A stretch of 6,020 nucleotides of DNA from DATDYA01 sp035289165. GTDB lineage: Bacteria > Patescibacteriota > Patescibacteriia > Magasanikbacterales > GWA2-37-8. Where the stretch lies: positions 1 through 6,020 of the forward strand of contig DATDYA010000013.1 of assembly GCA_035289165.1 (NCBI GenBank), given 5' to 3'. Positions within the stretch are counted from its first letter, which is position 1; every line of letters begins with the position of its first letter. Positions 1-5,277 of this stretch are shown piece after piece. Under the pieces are notes generated by a model. That model saw only the letters and a program-made list of their open reading frames with translations. It was not told where the DNA came from and did not search any database. The position numbers and the translations under genes were made by a program.

Positions 1-856
1 TTTTACACTTTTGAGGCTTAAATCCCCCTCCCAATAACACGCCGAGGAGTTCTTCTGGTTCTCTATATATCATCTGCCAATCCACTACTTTAGATATAAA
101 CTTACGTTCATAGTTATTTCTTATATTACAAGTTATAAAGATCCCACCAAGAGGTAGAACGCTAAATATATCAGAGGATAGCTTTATCGCTTTATCCTGA
201 TTTAAATAATCAAGAAATCCAACCATTTCTATTATATCTGGCTTCCAATCCTTGCAGTATTTTAAAAAATTACTCACCTTATCATTACAATACTCAACTA
301 TCCCATCCTCTACGCCCTTTTCTAGCGCAATTTTTTTACTAAGTGCAAGAGCTTCGGGGCTCAAATCCAATAACTTGACATCAAACAAAACCCCAACCTT
401 TTTCAAATCGGCTGCCACCTCGATAATTGCTCTTGCTGAACCTGAGGCTAAACTCAAAACATTAATTGGCCTTTTTTTATCACGGTGGAGATTTTCAATC
501 GCTAAACCAAGTTCACGTTTTACCAACTTGATTCGATTCCTTGCTGCTTTCGCATTTAATATATTATGTTGCCAAAAAAAAGTGAATAAGCTATCTAAGA
601 AACTACTTGTAAAATCAAGTTTACCATTGAAAGTATAAAGAAATTCAAGCGCACCACTAGTTTTCGACAATTTATATATACTAGCCGCCGATTTAGAAGA
701 TTTTGTAAAAATAAAAGTTCCTCCTCTCCAAGGTAAGGCATTTAAAATTGGGAGGATGATTAATCTAGAAAAAAATCTAACAAAAAAACTATTATTTTCA
801 TAATGTATATTTGAATCATCGTCTATTTTATAAAAAGTGACGCTGTTATTAGCCAT
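1..856 (-). CDS. Class I SAM-dependent methyltransferase, C-terminus cut by window edge
   Basis: The reading frame opens at ATG 856-854 and stays open for 285 codons to the window edge, so the C-terminus is missing. An AGAAGG ribosome binding site (868-863) lies 6 bases before the ATG. Residues 133-142 (VLSLASGSAR) fit the glycine-containing SAM-binding loop after strand 1. LLDLS at 162-166 supplies the acidic residue expected at the end of strand 2. PDIIEMVGFLDYL (206-218) fits motif II and LPLGGIFITCNIR (234-246) fits the strand 5 region. This is the Rossmann-type class I fold. The first 125 residues are a helical extension with NAKAARNRIKLVKREL before the domain, which weakly recalls the Methyltransf_20-type family. 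The methyl acceptor cannot be told. GF at 278-279 suggests that only the last strands are missing. It is the last visible gene of the minus-strand operon, 60 bases after the third 7TM gene, and is AT-rich. Confidence 0.85.
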   Translation of the reverse strand, partial: MANNSVTFYKIDDDSNIHYENNSFFVRFFSRLIILPILNALPWRGGTFIFTKSSKSAASIYKLSKTSGALEFLYTFNGKLDFTSSFLDSLFTFFWQHNILNAKAARNRIKLVKRELGLAIENLHRDKKRPINVLSLASGSARAIIEVAADLKKVGVLFDVKLLDLSPEALALSKKIALEKGVEDGIVEYCNDKVSNFLKYCKDWKPDIIEMVGFLDYLNQDKAIKLSSDIFSVLPLGGIFITCNIRNNYERKFISKVVDWQMIYREPEELLGVLLGGGFKPQKCK

Positions 857-916
857 AAAGTACCTTCTCAAATACGTGGTAGCTACCCATAAACCATTAT
901 TAACTCCGACAAATGT

Positions 917-1618
917 TTATTTATAAACCCCTACACCACGCTGAATCGAATAAATATAGCTTAATACGAAAAACGTGAAGGGCGCTCCAATCGGGTTAGT
1001 ATCAAAATCGGTAAAAAAATAAATCAAAATACTAAAAAATAAGTTAGCAACCACCGCAATAAGCGTCCCATTCATCACTTTTCTTATCAGCGTCTTGTGG
1101 ATACCATCGCTTTTGTTATATTTTGTAATTAAATTTCGGAAAGAAACAACCGCCAAGGCAATAAAATAAATTGAATAAACTGTTAGCCCCAACGGATTAA
1201 GTAATACCTTCAAAAAAGGAAACGCCGGTACTACTGATTCAACATACGCACCTGGGATAAATAACGATGCGCCTATAAAAATTGACAGAATCAGAAACCA
1301 TAAAGCGATTTTAGAATCTTTCCGTTCATTCGAATACGGAAAGAAAAAAGTAAAAAGCATGAAAAAGTGAAGTATTAATAATCCTTCTAAAAATGTGAGC
1401 GTAACAAGAAAAATGCTGATGGCTTCTTCTGAGTAATTAATAAACATGGCTGGGATTGTAAATAGCCACATCCCGAGGAAAAAAGCCGACAGTCCAAAAA
1501 ATAGATCAATCTTACTTTGCTGACCTTTCAGCAGCTTAATTGCAAAAAAAATTGCTGCAGCCCCCAATAAAACGTCTACGAGCAGGAGCGAAGTAAAAAT
1601 AGCTTCTAAAAAACTCAT
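917..1618 (-). CDS. Seven-helix membrane protein, diverged paralogue of the two upstream 7TM proteins
   Basis: This 233-residue protein is almost entirely hydrophobic. By eye it has seven membrane segments near residues 7-30, 37-60, 67-93, 103-122, 140-161, 183-203 and 207-224. Its layout matches the two 7TM proteins upstream, including a loop between helices 5 and 6 with SDG (170-172) followed by basic residues, as in their S/ADG..KK loops. The tail is SIQRGVGVYK instead of GIFTPxQIKI. The arrangement resembles the N-terminal 7TM sensor region of some histidine kinases (HisKA_7TM type), but no PAS, HisKA or ATPase domain follows. The protein ends nine residues after the last helix. ATG 1618 is chosen because a frame stop lies a short way upstream and no other start intervenes. 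The only ribosome-binding-like sequence is GGGG, three bases before the ATG and inside an inverted repeat. The function is unknown; membrane sensing is an inference. Confidence 0.8.
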   Translation of the reverse strand: MSFLEAIFTSLLLVDVLLGAAAIFFAIKLLKGQQSKIDLFFGLSAFFLGMWLFTIPAMFINYSEEAISIFLVTLTFLEGLLILHFFMLFTFFFPYSNERKDSKIALWFLILSIFIGASLFIPGAYVESVVPAFPFLKVLLNPLGLTVYSIYFIALAVVSFRNLITKYNKSDGIHKTLIRKVMNGTLIAVVANLFFSILIYFFTDFDTNPIGAPFTFFVLSYIYSIQRGVGVYK

Positions 1619-1619
1619 A

Positions 1620-1635
1620 TACCCCGTTAGAAATT
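1620..1635 (+). repeat. Left 16-bp inverted repeat bounding the GIY-YIG gene
   Basis: TACCCCGTTAGAAATT is identical to the reverse complement of 1888-1903. It begins at the last base of the nuclease stop codon (TGA, 1637-1635) and ends two bases before the ATG of the next gene (1618). It therefore fills the whole gap between the two genes. Read on the minus strand, its ACGGGG part is the only candidate ribosome binding site for the 7TM gene at 917-1618. Confidence 0.9.
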
Positions 1636-1886
1636 CATAAATAATTTTTTAATCTATTCGTTAGGTAGCGCTTACCCATACCCGTTTTTAAGTATTTTTC
1701 TCTGGCAAAAGCATCTTTAATATTTAAACAAGCTTCATAGTAAATCAATTCAAATGGAATCCTATTTTTAGTTGAAAAAACTTTCCCCTGATTACGCAAA
1801 ATTAATCTCTCCTTCAAACCTTTAGTACACCCCGTATACCATAGATTATCTTTTTCACTCTTCAAAATGTACACATAGTAAAACAT
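1635..1886 (-). CDS. Small GIY-YIG endonuclease domain protein
   Basis: This 83-residue protein is a single stand-alone GIY-YIG domain of the UPF0213/YhbQ-like type. YYVYILKS (residues 3-10) is the GIY strand and WYTG (16-19) stands for YIG, with Thr in place of Ile. R27 is in the position of the conserved arginine and E63 in AREKYLKT (61-68) is the usual metal-binding glutamate, so the main catalytic residues appear present. The frequent HN.G motif reads RNQG (31-34), so the usual His is Arg. The end, GKRYLTNRLKNYL, is typical of these small nucleases. Family members cut DNA; the role of the stand-alone bacterial forms is poorly known. Exact 16-bp inverted repeats lie one base before the ATG (1888-1903) and at the stop codon (1620-1635), so the gene and its repeats form a compact cassette inside a 7TM gene row. 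There is no clear ribosome binding site. Confidence 0.9.
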   Translation of the reverse strand: MFYYVYILKSEKDNLWYTGCTKGLKERLILRNQGKVFSTKNRIPFELIYYEACLNIKDAFAREKYLKTGMGKRYLTNRLKNYL

Positions 1887-1887
1887 A

Positions 1888-1903
1888 AATTTCTAACGGG
1901 GTA
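1888..1903 (-). repeat. Right 16-bp inverted repeat bounding the GIY-YIG gene
   Basis: On the plus strand this reads AATTTCTAACGGGGTA, the exact reverse complement of 1620-1635. It lies one base upstream of the nuclease ATG (1886-1884), where the ribosome binding site would be expected. The match stops after 16 bases, with a further AT match after one mismatch. Confidence 0.9.
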
Positions 1904-1905
1904 AA

Positions 1906-1974
1906 TCAAAACTTCACTTTTAATTTAATCTCATCAATAAACCCCGTTACAGATTTAAACCTCTTAAAACTCAT
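1906..1974 (-). CDS. Possible 22-residue ORF overlapping the 7TM gene stop (ATGA)
   Basis: The start and stop share ATGA (1974-1971): the ATG overlaps the TGA of the 7TM gene at 1971-2669. The frame gives 22 residues beginning MSFKRFKSVTG, rich in Lys and Phe, and ends at TGA 1908-1906. The ATGA overlap would allow coupled translation. After the neighbouring 7TM gene (2700-3380), the corresponding place holds an ATG followed by an eight-residue frame, MNFKFVTG. The two gaps therefore share ancestry, but the peptide does not have a conserved length. This argues that the similarity may lie in the repeat DNA rather than in a protein. I include it as a weak candidate only. Confidence 0.2.
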   Translation of the reverse strand: MSFKRFKSVTGFIDEIKLKVKF

Positions 1975-2003
1975 TCCTGTTTAATTTTTATTTGTAACGG
2001 GGT
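1941..2003. repeat. Second ACCCCGTTA inverted pair spanning a 7TM gene end
   Basis: ACCCCGTTACAGAT (1941-1954) pairs with ATTTGTAACGGGGT (1990-2003) over 14 positions with one G-U pair in RNA, leaving a 35-base loop. The right arm lies inside the coding end of the 7TM gene (codons for FTPLQI). The left arm is in the gap before the GIY-YIG cassette. The core is the same ACCCCGTTA found in the repeats flanking the nuclease gene. There is no U run after it, so it is not a normal terminator. Confidence 0.6.
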
Positions 2004-2669
2004 GAAAATACCATACGTAATAATCAACGGATACAGCCAGGTGATAAACTGACCAAACGGGTAAATACCGACTGTTTCCGGCAACCAGACCGTACCGCCG
2101 CCGCCAAAGCCAATAATGCTGGCAACTAAAATGTAGCCGGCTTTTTTCTTGATGATTCCGTCACTCTCTCGGTACCCACGGTACAAAAAATACAGCGAAA
2201 AAAGAGCGTACAGCCAGAAGTACATCACTGATACCCAGTTGTACGGTCCGCCCTCAAGCCAGAGATTGAAACCAACTTTCGGCGTGGCGCTGGCAGTGAA
2301 ATAAGAAGTAAAGAGATTAACGGGAATAAAGATAACAGCAATAACGTATCCGATCAGCAGCAACCAGTGATATCGCTTTTCCTGATGAAAAAAACTTAAA
2401 ATAAAATGCAGATAAAAAATCGGTATAAACGCCACGCCAAGCCGAAGCAGCCTTAGGTAAAAAACCGTTAACGGTAAATCTCCGCTCTGGCCGACAACGA
2501 TTGATAACGCATGACCGGTCGCCCAGATTGCCACCGCCATATTCATTAAAAACCATAATCGAACAACTTTGGAATTAAAATTCCGACCCAGACTAAAAAA
2601 TCCGACGGCCAGCGATGAAAATGCCAAAAGAAACGTTGAAACAATATAAATGTAAATCGATGGACTCAT
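1971..2669 (-). CDS. Seven-helix membrane protein, kinase-less 7TM sensor-like (copy 2)
   Basis: This 232-residue protein has seven membrane segments near residues 5-27, 36-58, 73-95, 101-122, 143-164, 175-196 and 204-222. It is clearly paralogous to the protein encoded just upstream (2700-3380). Shared elements include R..WF followed by AVA.W in helix 2, YLR.L....FIP..F.HF in helix 3, a DG..KK loop, IGF.GG in helix 6, and the end GIYP(F/Y)GQ.I.WLYP..ITYGIFTP.QIKI. This layout resembles HisKA_7TM-type sensor regions, where a tail like YGIFT leads into a kinase; here the protein stops ten residues later. The ATG at 2669 is the earliest start, since a TGA lies four codons upstream. Only a GGGA four bases before the ATG could bind the ribosome. 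The ligand and partner are unknown. Confidence 0.82.
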   Translation of the reverse strand: MSPSIYIYIVSTFLLAFSSLAVGFFSLGRNFNSKVVRLWFLMNMAVAIWATGHALSIVVGQSGDLPLTVFYLRLLRLGVAFIPIFYLHFILSFFHQEKRYHWLLLIGYVIAVIFIPVNLFTSYFTASATPKVGFNLWLEGGPYNWVSVMYFWLYALFSLYFLYRGYRESDGIIKKKAGYILVASIIGFGGGGTVWLPETVGIYPFGQFITWLYPLIITYGIFTPLQIKIKQE

Positions 2670-2673
2670 TTTA

Positions 2674-2691
2674 TCCCGTCACAAATTTAAA
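2674..2691 (+). repeat. Degenerate copy of the ACCCCGTTA motif in the gap between 7TM genes
   Basis: TCCCGTCACAAATTTAAA resembles ACCCCGTTACAGATTTAAA at 1941-1959. It fills most of the 30-base gap between the two 7TM genes and on the minus strand places GACGGGA just before the next ATG. It supports common ancestry of the two gaps, through gene duplication or motif spread. Confidence 0.5.
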
Positions 2692-2699
2692 ATTCATAC

Positions 2700-3380
2700 T
2701 TACCCTTGTCTAATCTTTATCTGTACCGGAGTGAAAATCCCGTAGGTAATCAGCACCGGATACAGCCACACAATCAACTGCCCATACGGATAAATCCCGG
2801 TTAAATCAGTAACGAAATTCGACGCGCCGCCGGCAAACCCAATCACCGCCGCCGCTAAGACAAACCCAATCTGCTTTTTCCGGGTCCCGTCGGCTTTGAC
2901 CAACGCCACAAAGAGCAGATAAACAGAAAATCCGGCGACAAACGCGAAGTAAGTTAAAAACAGATAAAACCCGGGGCTGGAAATATTTTCATACCAACCA
3001 AAATTTTCTAAGAATCGGACACCGCCGATAATAGCGTTAGATAGCACCGACAATACTGCAAAGATAACCGCCGAAAGATACGACGCAAAAAATACAATCG
3101 AATACGGTCGGATGTACAGAAAATTTAAAACAAAGTGAAAAAACAGCGCCGGTATAAAAGAAGCGGCAACATACAGTATGCGTAAATAGTTCAGCGCTTG
3201 TTCGCCATTCGGGGCTGAAGATGCCACGGCGTACATTATTGTCCAAAGCGCGACAGCCAGACTTAAAGAAAACCACGTTCGGTTGATCGGTGAACGTGGG
3301 TTGCGAAAAATGGTAAACACTCCCAAAACCAGGGCGAAAAATGCCGTTAGTAATGTTGAGATGGTGACAAAAGTGCTCAT
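2700..3380 (-). CDS. Seven-helix membrane protein, kinase-less 7TM sensor-like (copy 3, first in operon)
   Basis: This 226-residue protein has seven membrane segments near residues 3-25, 35-53, 65-89, 94-117, 135-161, 170-191 and 198-215. It matches copy 2 along its whole length, with AVALW in helix 2, YLRILY...FIPALFFHF in helix 3, ADGTRKK between helices 5 and 6, IGFAGG, and GIYPYGQLIVWLYPVLITYGIF near the end. No soluble domain follows. The family resemblance is to the sensor part of 7TM histidine kinases, from pattern and not from a search. The ATG at 3380 is forced by a TAG six codons upstream. No ribosome binding site is visible before it, although a well-formed promoter lies at 3480-3452, giving a leader of about 65 bases. 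It is the first gene of the leftward operon and is divergent from the radical SAM cassette. Confidence 0.83.
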   Translation of the reverse strand: MSTFVTISTLLTAFFALVLGVFTIFRNPRSPINRTWFSLSLAVALWTIMYAVASSAPNGEQALNYLRILYVAASFIPALFFHFVLNFLYIRPYSIVFFASYLSAVIFAVLSVLSNAIIGGVRFLENFGWYENISSPGFYLFLTYFAFVAGFSVYLLFVALVKADGTRKKQIGFVLAAAVIGFAGGASNFVTDLTGIYPYGQLIVWLYPVLITYGIFTPVQIKIRQG

Positions 3381-3451
3381 CGTTTGAGCTTTGCTCTAAA
3401 ACTTGTTTAATTTAAAATACTACCATATGACTGACAACTGTGCTGCCTCTA

Positions 3452-3480
3452 ATTATACTAAAAAATAGGTAATATGTGAA
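3452..3480 (-). promoter_or_regulatory. Sigma-70-type promoter for the leftward operon
   Basis: On the minus strand TTCACA (3480-3475) is followed after exactly 17 bases by a consensus TATAAT (3457-3452). Only one base of the -35 box departs from TTGACA. Transcription would begin near 3445, about 65 bases before the ATG of the first 7TM gene. It is well placed to drive all the leftward genes, whose gaps are at most 84 bases. Confidence 0.65.
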
Positions 3481-3526
3481 ATATGGGCAAAGAACTAAAA
3501 ACTTGGATTAAGCGTACTTAAAAACC

Positions 3527-3569
3527 CACTCTCGCCCCGTACCTCCTGGTTTGTCGAGATAGTGCGGGG
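3527..3569. other. Hairpin with two competing pairings
   Basis: CACTCTCG (3527-3534) can pair with CGAGATAGTG (3555-3564) with a two-base bulge. Alternatively, CCCCG inside the loop (3535-3539) can pair with CGGGG just outside (3565-3569), which breaks the first stem. On the minus strand the first stem is followed by GGTTTTT (3526-3520) and looks like a weak terminator upstream of the leftward promoter. No gene in the window ends there. Confidence 0.35.
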
Positions 3570-3608
3570 TACTAAAAAATGCCATAAAAGACAATCGCTC
3601 TTGCACTA

Positions 3609-3638
3609 TTGACACTGCCCACCCCGATGCGTTAGACT
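3609..3638 (+). promoter_or_regulatory. Possible promoter for the radical SAM cassette or a small RNA
   Basis: A consensus TTGACA (3609-3614) is followed after 18 bases by TAGACT (3633-3638), which keeps four of six -10 positions, including the first T, the A's at positions 2 and 4 and the last T. Transcription would start near 3645, just before the palindrome at 3650. This would give the maturase a leader of about 170 bases. The -10 box is weak. Confidence 0.45.
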
Positions 3639-3649
3639 AGGAACAATCA

Positions 3650-3675
3650 ACCCATCCTTTCGCGAAAGGATGGGT
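3650..3675. repeat. Perfect 26-bp palindrome
   Basis: Each arm reads ACCCATCCTTTCG from its outer end, so the stretch is fully self-complementary. As RNA it would form a stem of about ten to eleven pairs with a tight loop at the predicted 5' end of the rightward transcript. As DNA it could be an operator for a dimeric regulator. No T run follows, so it does not look like a terminator. Confidence 0.7.
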
Positions 3676-3683
3676 CAACATAG

Positions 3684-3717
3684 CGCCTTACCCCGTTTCG
3701 GGGGGAGGCGTTTTATT
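3684..3717 (+). terminator. Terminator-like hairpin inside the rightward leader
   Basis: CGCCT (3684-3688) pairs with AGGCG (3706-3710), and inside this CCCCG (3691-3695) pairs with CGGGG (3699-3703) around a TTT loop. TTTTATT (3711-3717) follows directly. This fits a rho-independent terminator. It lies between the possible promoter at 3609 and the maturase ATG at 3814, so it would act as an attenuator or as the end of a short RNA of about 70 bases. No coding sequence ends before it. Confidence 0.5.
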
Positions 3718-3758
3718 AATAATTTAGTCGGCTGATTCTGGTTTTAAAAAAATCGGGA

Positions 3759-3780
3759 CTAGCTGATTACATTCAGTTAG
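3759..3780 (+). other. Leader hairpin just upstream of the maturase ribosome binding site
   Basis: CTAGCTGA (3759-3766) pairs with TCAGTTAG (3773-3780) over eight pairs, including one G-U, with a six-base loop TTACAT. It ends 18 bases before the AAAGGAG ribosome binding site, so it leaves that site free. It could stabilise the message or take part in leader control. Confidence 0.4.
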
Positions 3781-3798
3781 CATTGATCTTTGAAAAGG

Positions 3799-3805
3799 AA
3801 AGGAG
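3799..3805 (+). promoter_or_regulatory. Ribosome binding site that decides the maturase start
   Basis: AAAGGAG lies eight bases before ATG 3814. A TTG at 3790 is in frame and would add eight residues, but it lies upstream of this site and has no ribosome binding site of its own at good spacing. ATG 3814 is therefore preferred. Confidence 0.85.
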
Positions 3806-3813
3806 CGAGTGTA

Positions 3814-5262
3814 ATGCAAAAGTATCAATTATCCCCGAATGTCCGCATCATATCTGATTCTGAAACAGAAGCGACGATGGTTTATCATGCGCTGTACGGC
3901 AACCCTAGGATTGTCAATAATGAGGGTCTGCGATTCTTGAATCTGTTTAAACGACCAGCTACTGCCAAGGAAATCCATAAATTATGCGACGATGATCCAA
4001 GGGATACTATTCAGGAATTCGCCGAAATTTTTTTTCTCGTTGAGCCCGGCTTCGATGAAAAAAAGTTTATGCGAGAAAAAAAAGAGCAACAGCTCACGCA
4101 GGTGCATGAACGACGGACGGTTGATCGGATGGGCTTGGCGATCAGCGATTTGTGTAATTTTGGATGCACCCACTGCATTCACTTTCAACCCGACACCAAC
4201 GCTGGTCAGGCTTTACCGCTATATCAACGAGCGTCTCCACAGCTCAATATGACTTGGGAAACTGCAAGGCGATGTGTAGACCAATACATTGCGTTGATGA
4301 AAGAGCAAGGAAAGAAACACGGAAAGATCCATTTCGGGAATGCAGAACCGTTAGTAAACTGGGCTGTTATTGAGCAGGTGCTTGAATACTGCAGTAAAGT
4401 AGGCGATTTCTCGTTTGAGTTTGCCATCAACACAAACGTGGTGCTTATGACTAGACACATCGCCGAGACATTAAAGAAGCATCAAGTCCGGATTGCAACC
4501 TCGCTCGACGGTGCCCAGAGAGCCAACGACGCTATCCGCGTTACGAAAGGCGGACAGGGAACATTTGCTCGGATCCTTGAAAAATTCGACCTTTTAGCAG
4601 AGGTCGGCTACCCTCTCGACGGATTCAGCATCACAGTTACAAAAGGCAACTTTGAACTCGTCGACACGGATATTCTCGATTTGGCGATCGAAAGGGAAAT
4701 GACTTCAGTCGCCTTTGATTACGATCTTATTGGCCTAATAGATGTTCCGATAGAGCAACGAGTTTCAAAGCTCATGCGGCTCAAAAAATACGCCAATAAA
4801 TATGGCATCGACTTCTTTGGAACATGGGATTCCCCTTTCCGTAATCTAACATCAGCAAGCCTCTTGTCTGGAGATCACGCATTTTGCGCCGCCGTTCAAG
4901 GTAAGTCTCTCGAGTTCAACGTGAATGGCAGTATCAAGATATGCAACCATACCACTACGCCAGTTGGCCACATAGACAACTTCGATAAAACATTCGAAAA
5001 GAGTGGTAACTTGATGCAAATAGTTGCCAACCGTTTTCCCGGAGCAGATGAGTATTGTTCTGGCTGTGAGATCGAAGGACCTTGTGGCGGACAATGTCAT
5101 GTCACTAGAGAGGTTATTTCTCGTTCCGCGGGCGAGGAGCGACAAAAGCTTTTTGTCGATATGTGCGATTTCTACCGCGAGATTACCAGAGCGCTCGCCG
5201 TAGAATACATTCGGTCAAATGGAGCTGCGGCAGTAGATAATCGCCAACACTGCACCTTATGA
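3814..5262 (+). CDS. Radical SAM/SPASM peptide maturase
   Basis: This 482-residue protein probably carries out SAM-dependent radical chemistry on the small peptide encoded next door. Residues 1-105 are an extra N-terminal domain (VYHALYGNPRIVNNEG near 23-38) of the sort that in peptide maturases often binds the precursor leader. CNFGCTHC (114-121) is the CxxxCxxC motif for the SAM-binding 4Fe-4S cluster. HFGNAEPL (173-180) stands in the place of the usual GGEP motif. The C-terminal SPASM domain is complete: C358-x13-G372-x4-C377, then C415-x2-C418-x5-C424-x3-C428, and C451, enough for two auxiliary Fe-S clusters. Length and layout are normal for a sactipeptide, ranthipeptide or cyclophane maturase; the type of crosslink cannot be read from the sequence. 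It is more GC-rich than the flanking kinase (for example 38 of 60 bases at 4501-4560 against 19 of 60 at 5521-5580). The stop TGA touches the next ribosome binding site. Confidence 0.93.
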   Translation: MQKYQLSPNVRIISDSETEATMVYHALYGNPRIVNNEGLRFLNLFKRPATAKEIHKLCDDDPRDTIQEFAEIFFLVEPGFDEKKFMREKKEQQLTQVHERRTVDRMGLAISDLCNFGCTHCIHFQPDTNAGQALPLYQRASPQLNMTWETARRCVDQYIALMKEQGKKHGKIHFGNAEPLVNWAVIEQVLEYCSKVGDFSFEFAINTNVVLMTRHIAETLKKHQVRIATSLDGAQRANDAIRVTKGGQGTFARILEKFDLLAEVGYPLDGFSITVTKGNFELVDTDILDLAIEREMTSVAFDYDLIGLIDVPIEQRVSKLMRLKKYANKYGIDFFGTWDSPFRNLTSASLLSGDHAFCAAVQGKSLEFNVNGSIKICNHTTTPVGHIDNFDKTFEKSGNLMQIVANRFPGADEYCSGCEIEGPCGGQCHVTREVISRSAGEERQKLFVDMCDFYREITRALAVEYIRSNGAAAVDNRQHCTL

Positions 5263-5272
5263 AAGGAGGTGA
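5262..5272 (+). promoter_or_regulatory. Very strong ribosome binding site for the precursor peptide
   Basis: AAAGGAGGTGA is a nearly full complement of the 16S rRNA 3' end, with GGAGG eight bases before ATG 5278. It starts at the last base of the maturase stop codon. No other gene in the window has a site this strong, which fits a peptide that must be made in large excess over its maturase. Confidence 0.92.
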
Positions 5273-5277
5273 ACCAG

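Larger units (their letters stand above)
3381..3813. other. Divergent intergenic region with promoters and several hairpins
   Basis: This 433-base stretch has no convincing gene. It holds the leftward promoter (3480-3452), a competing hairpin region (3527-3569), a possible rightward promoter (3609-3638), a perfect palindrome (3650-3675), a terminator-like hairpin (3684-3717), a hairpin (3759-3780) and the radical SAM ribosome binding site (3799-3805). This density of paired structure suggests an RNA leader or a small RNA on the rightward side. I recognise no known riboswitch class. Confidence 0.6.

Noticed and set aside
252..638. 128-codon plus-strand open frame
   Set aside because: It lies opposite the methyltransferase frame, which has clear SAM-binding motifs and a ribosome binding site. 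The plus-strand protein is low-complexity and has no recognisable domain.
878..887. GGTAGCTACC palindrome in the gap before the methyltransferase
   Set aside because: Ten bases with no loop and no flanking symmetry; too short to support an operator call.
1620..2003. CRISPR-like array from the repeated ACCCCGTTA motif
   Set aside because: The copies are in both orientations, unevenly spaced and partly inside coding sequence, without regular spacers.
3483..3521. 12-residue plus-strand frame (MGKELKTWIKRT) as a possible second peptide precursor
   Set aside because: It has no ribosome binding site, overlaps the edge of the leftward promoter region, and does not resemble the 31-residue peptide.
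3527..3717. Whole hairpin-rich region as a known RNA such as 6S, SRP RNA or tmRNA
   Set aside because: I could not find the long bulged stem of 6S, the conserved SRP loop, or a tRNA-like end. The hairpins are separate and short.
3790..3813. TTG start adding eight residues to the maturase
   Set aside because: The AAAGGAG site at 3799-3805 lies inside this extension and is correctly spaced for ATG 3814.
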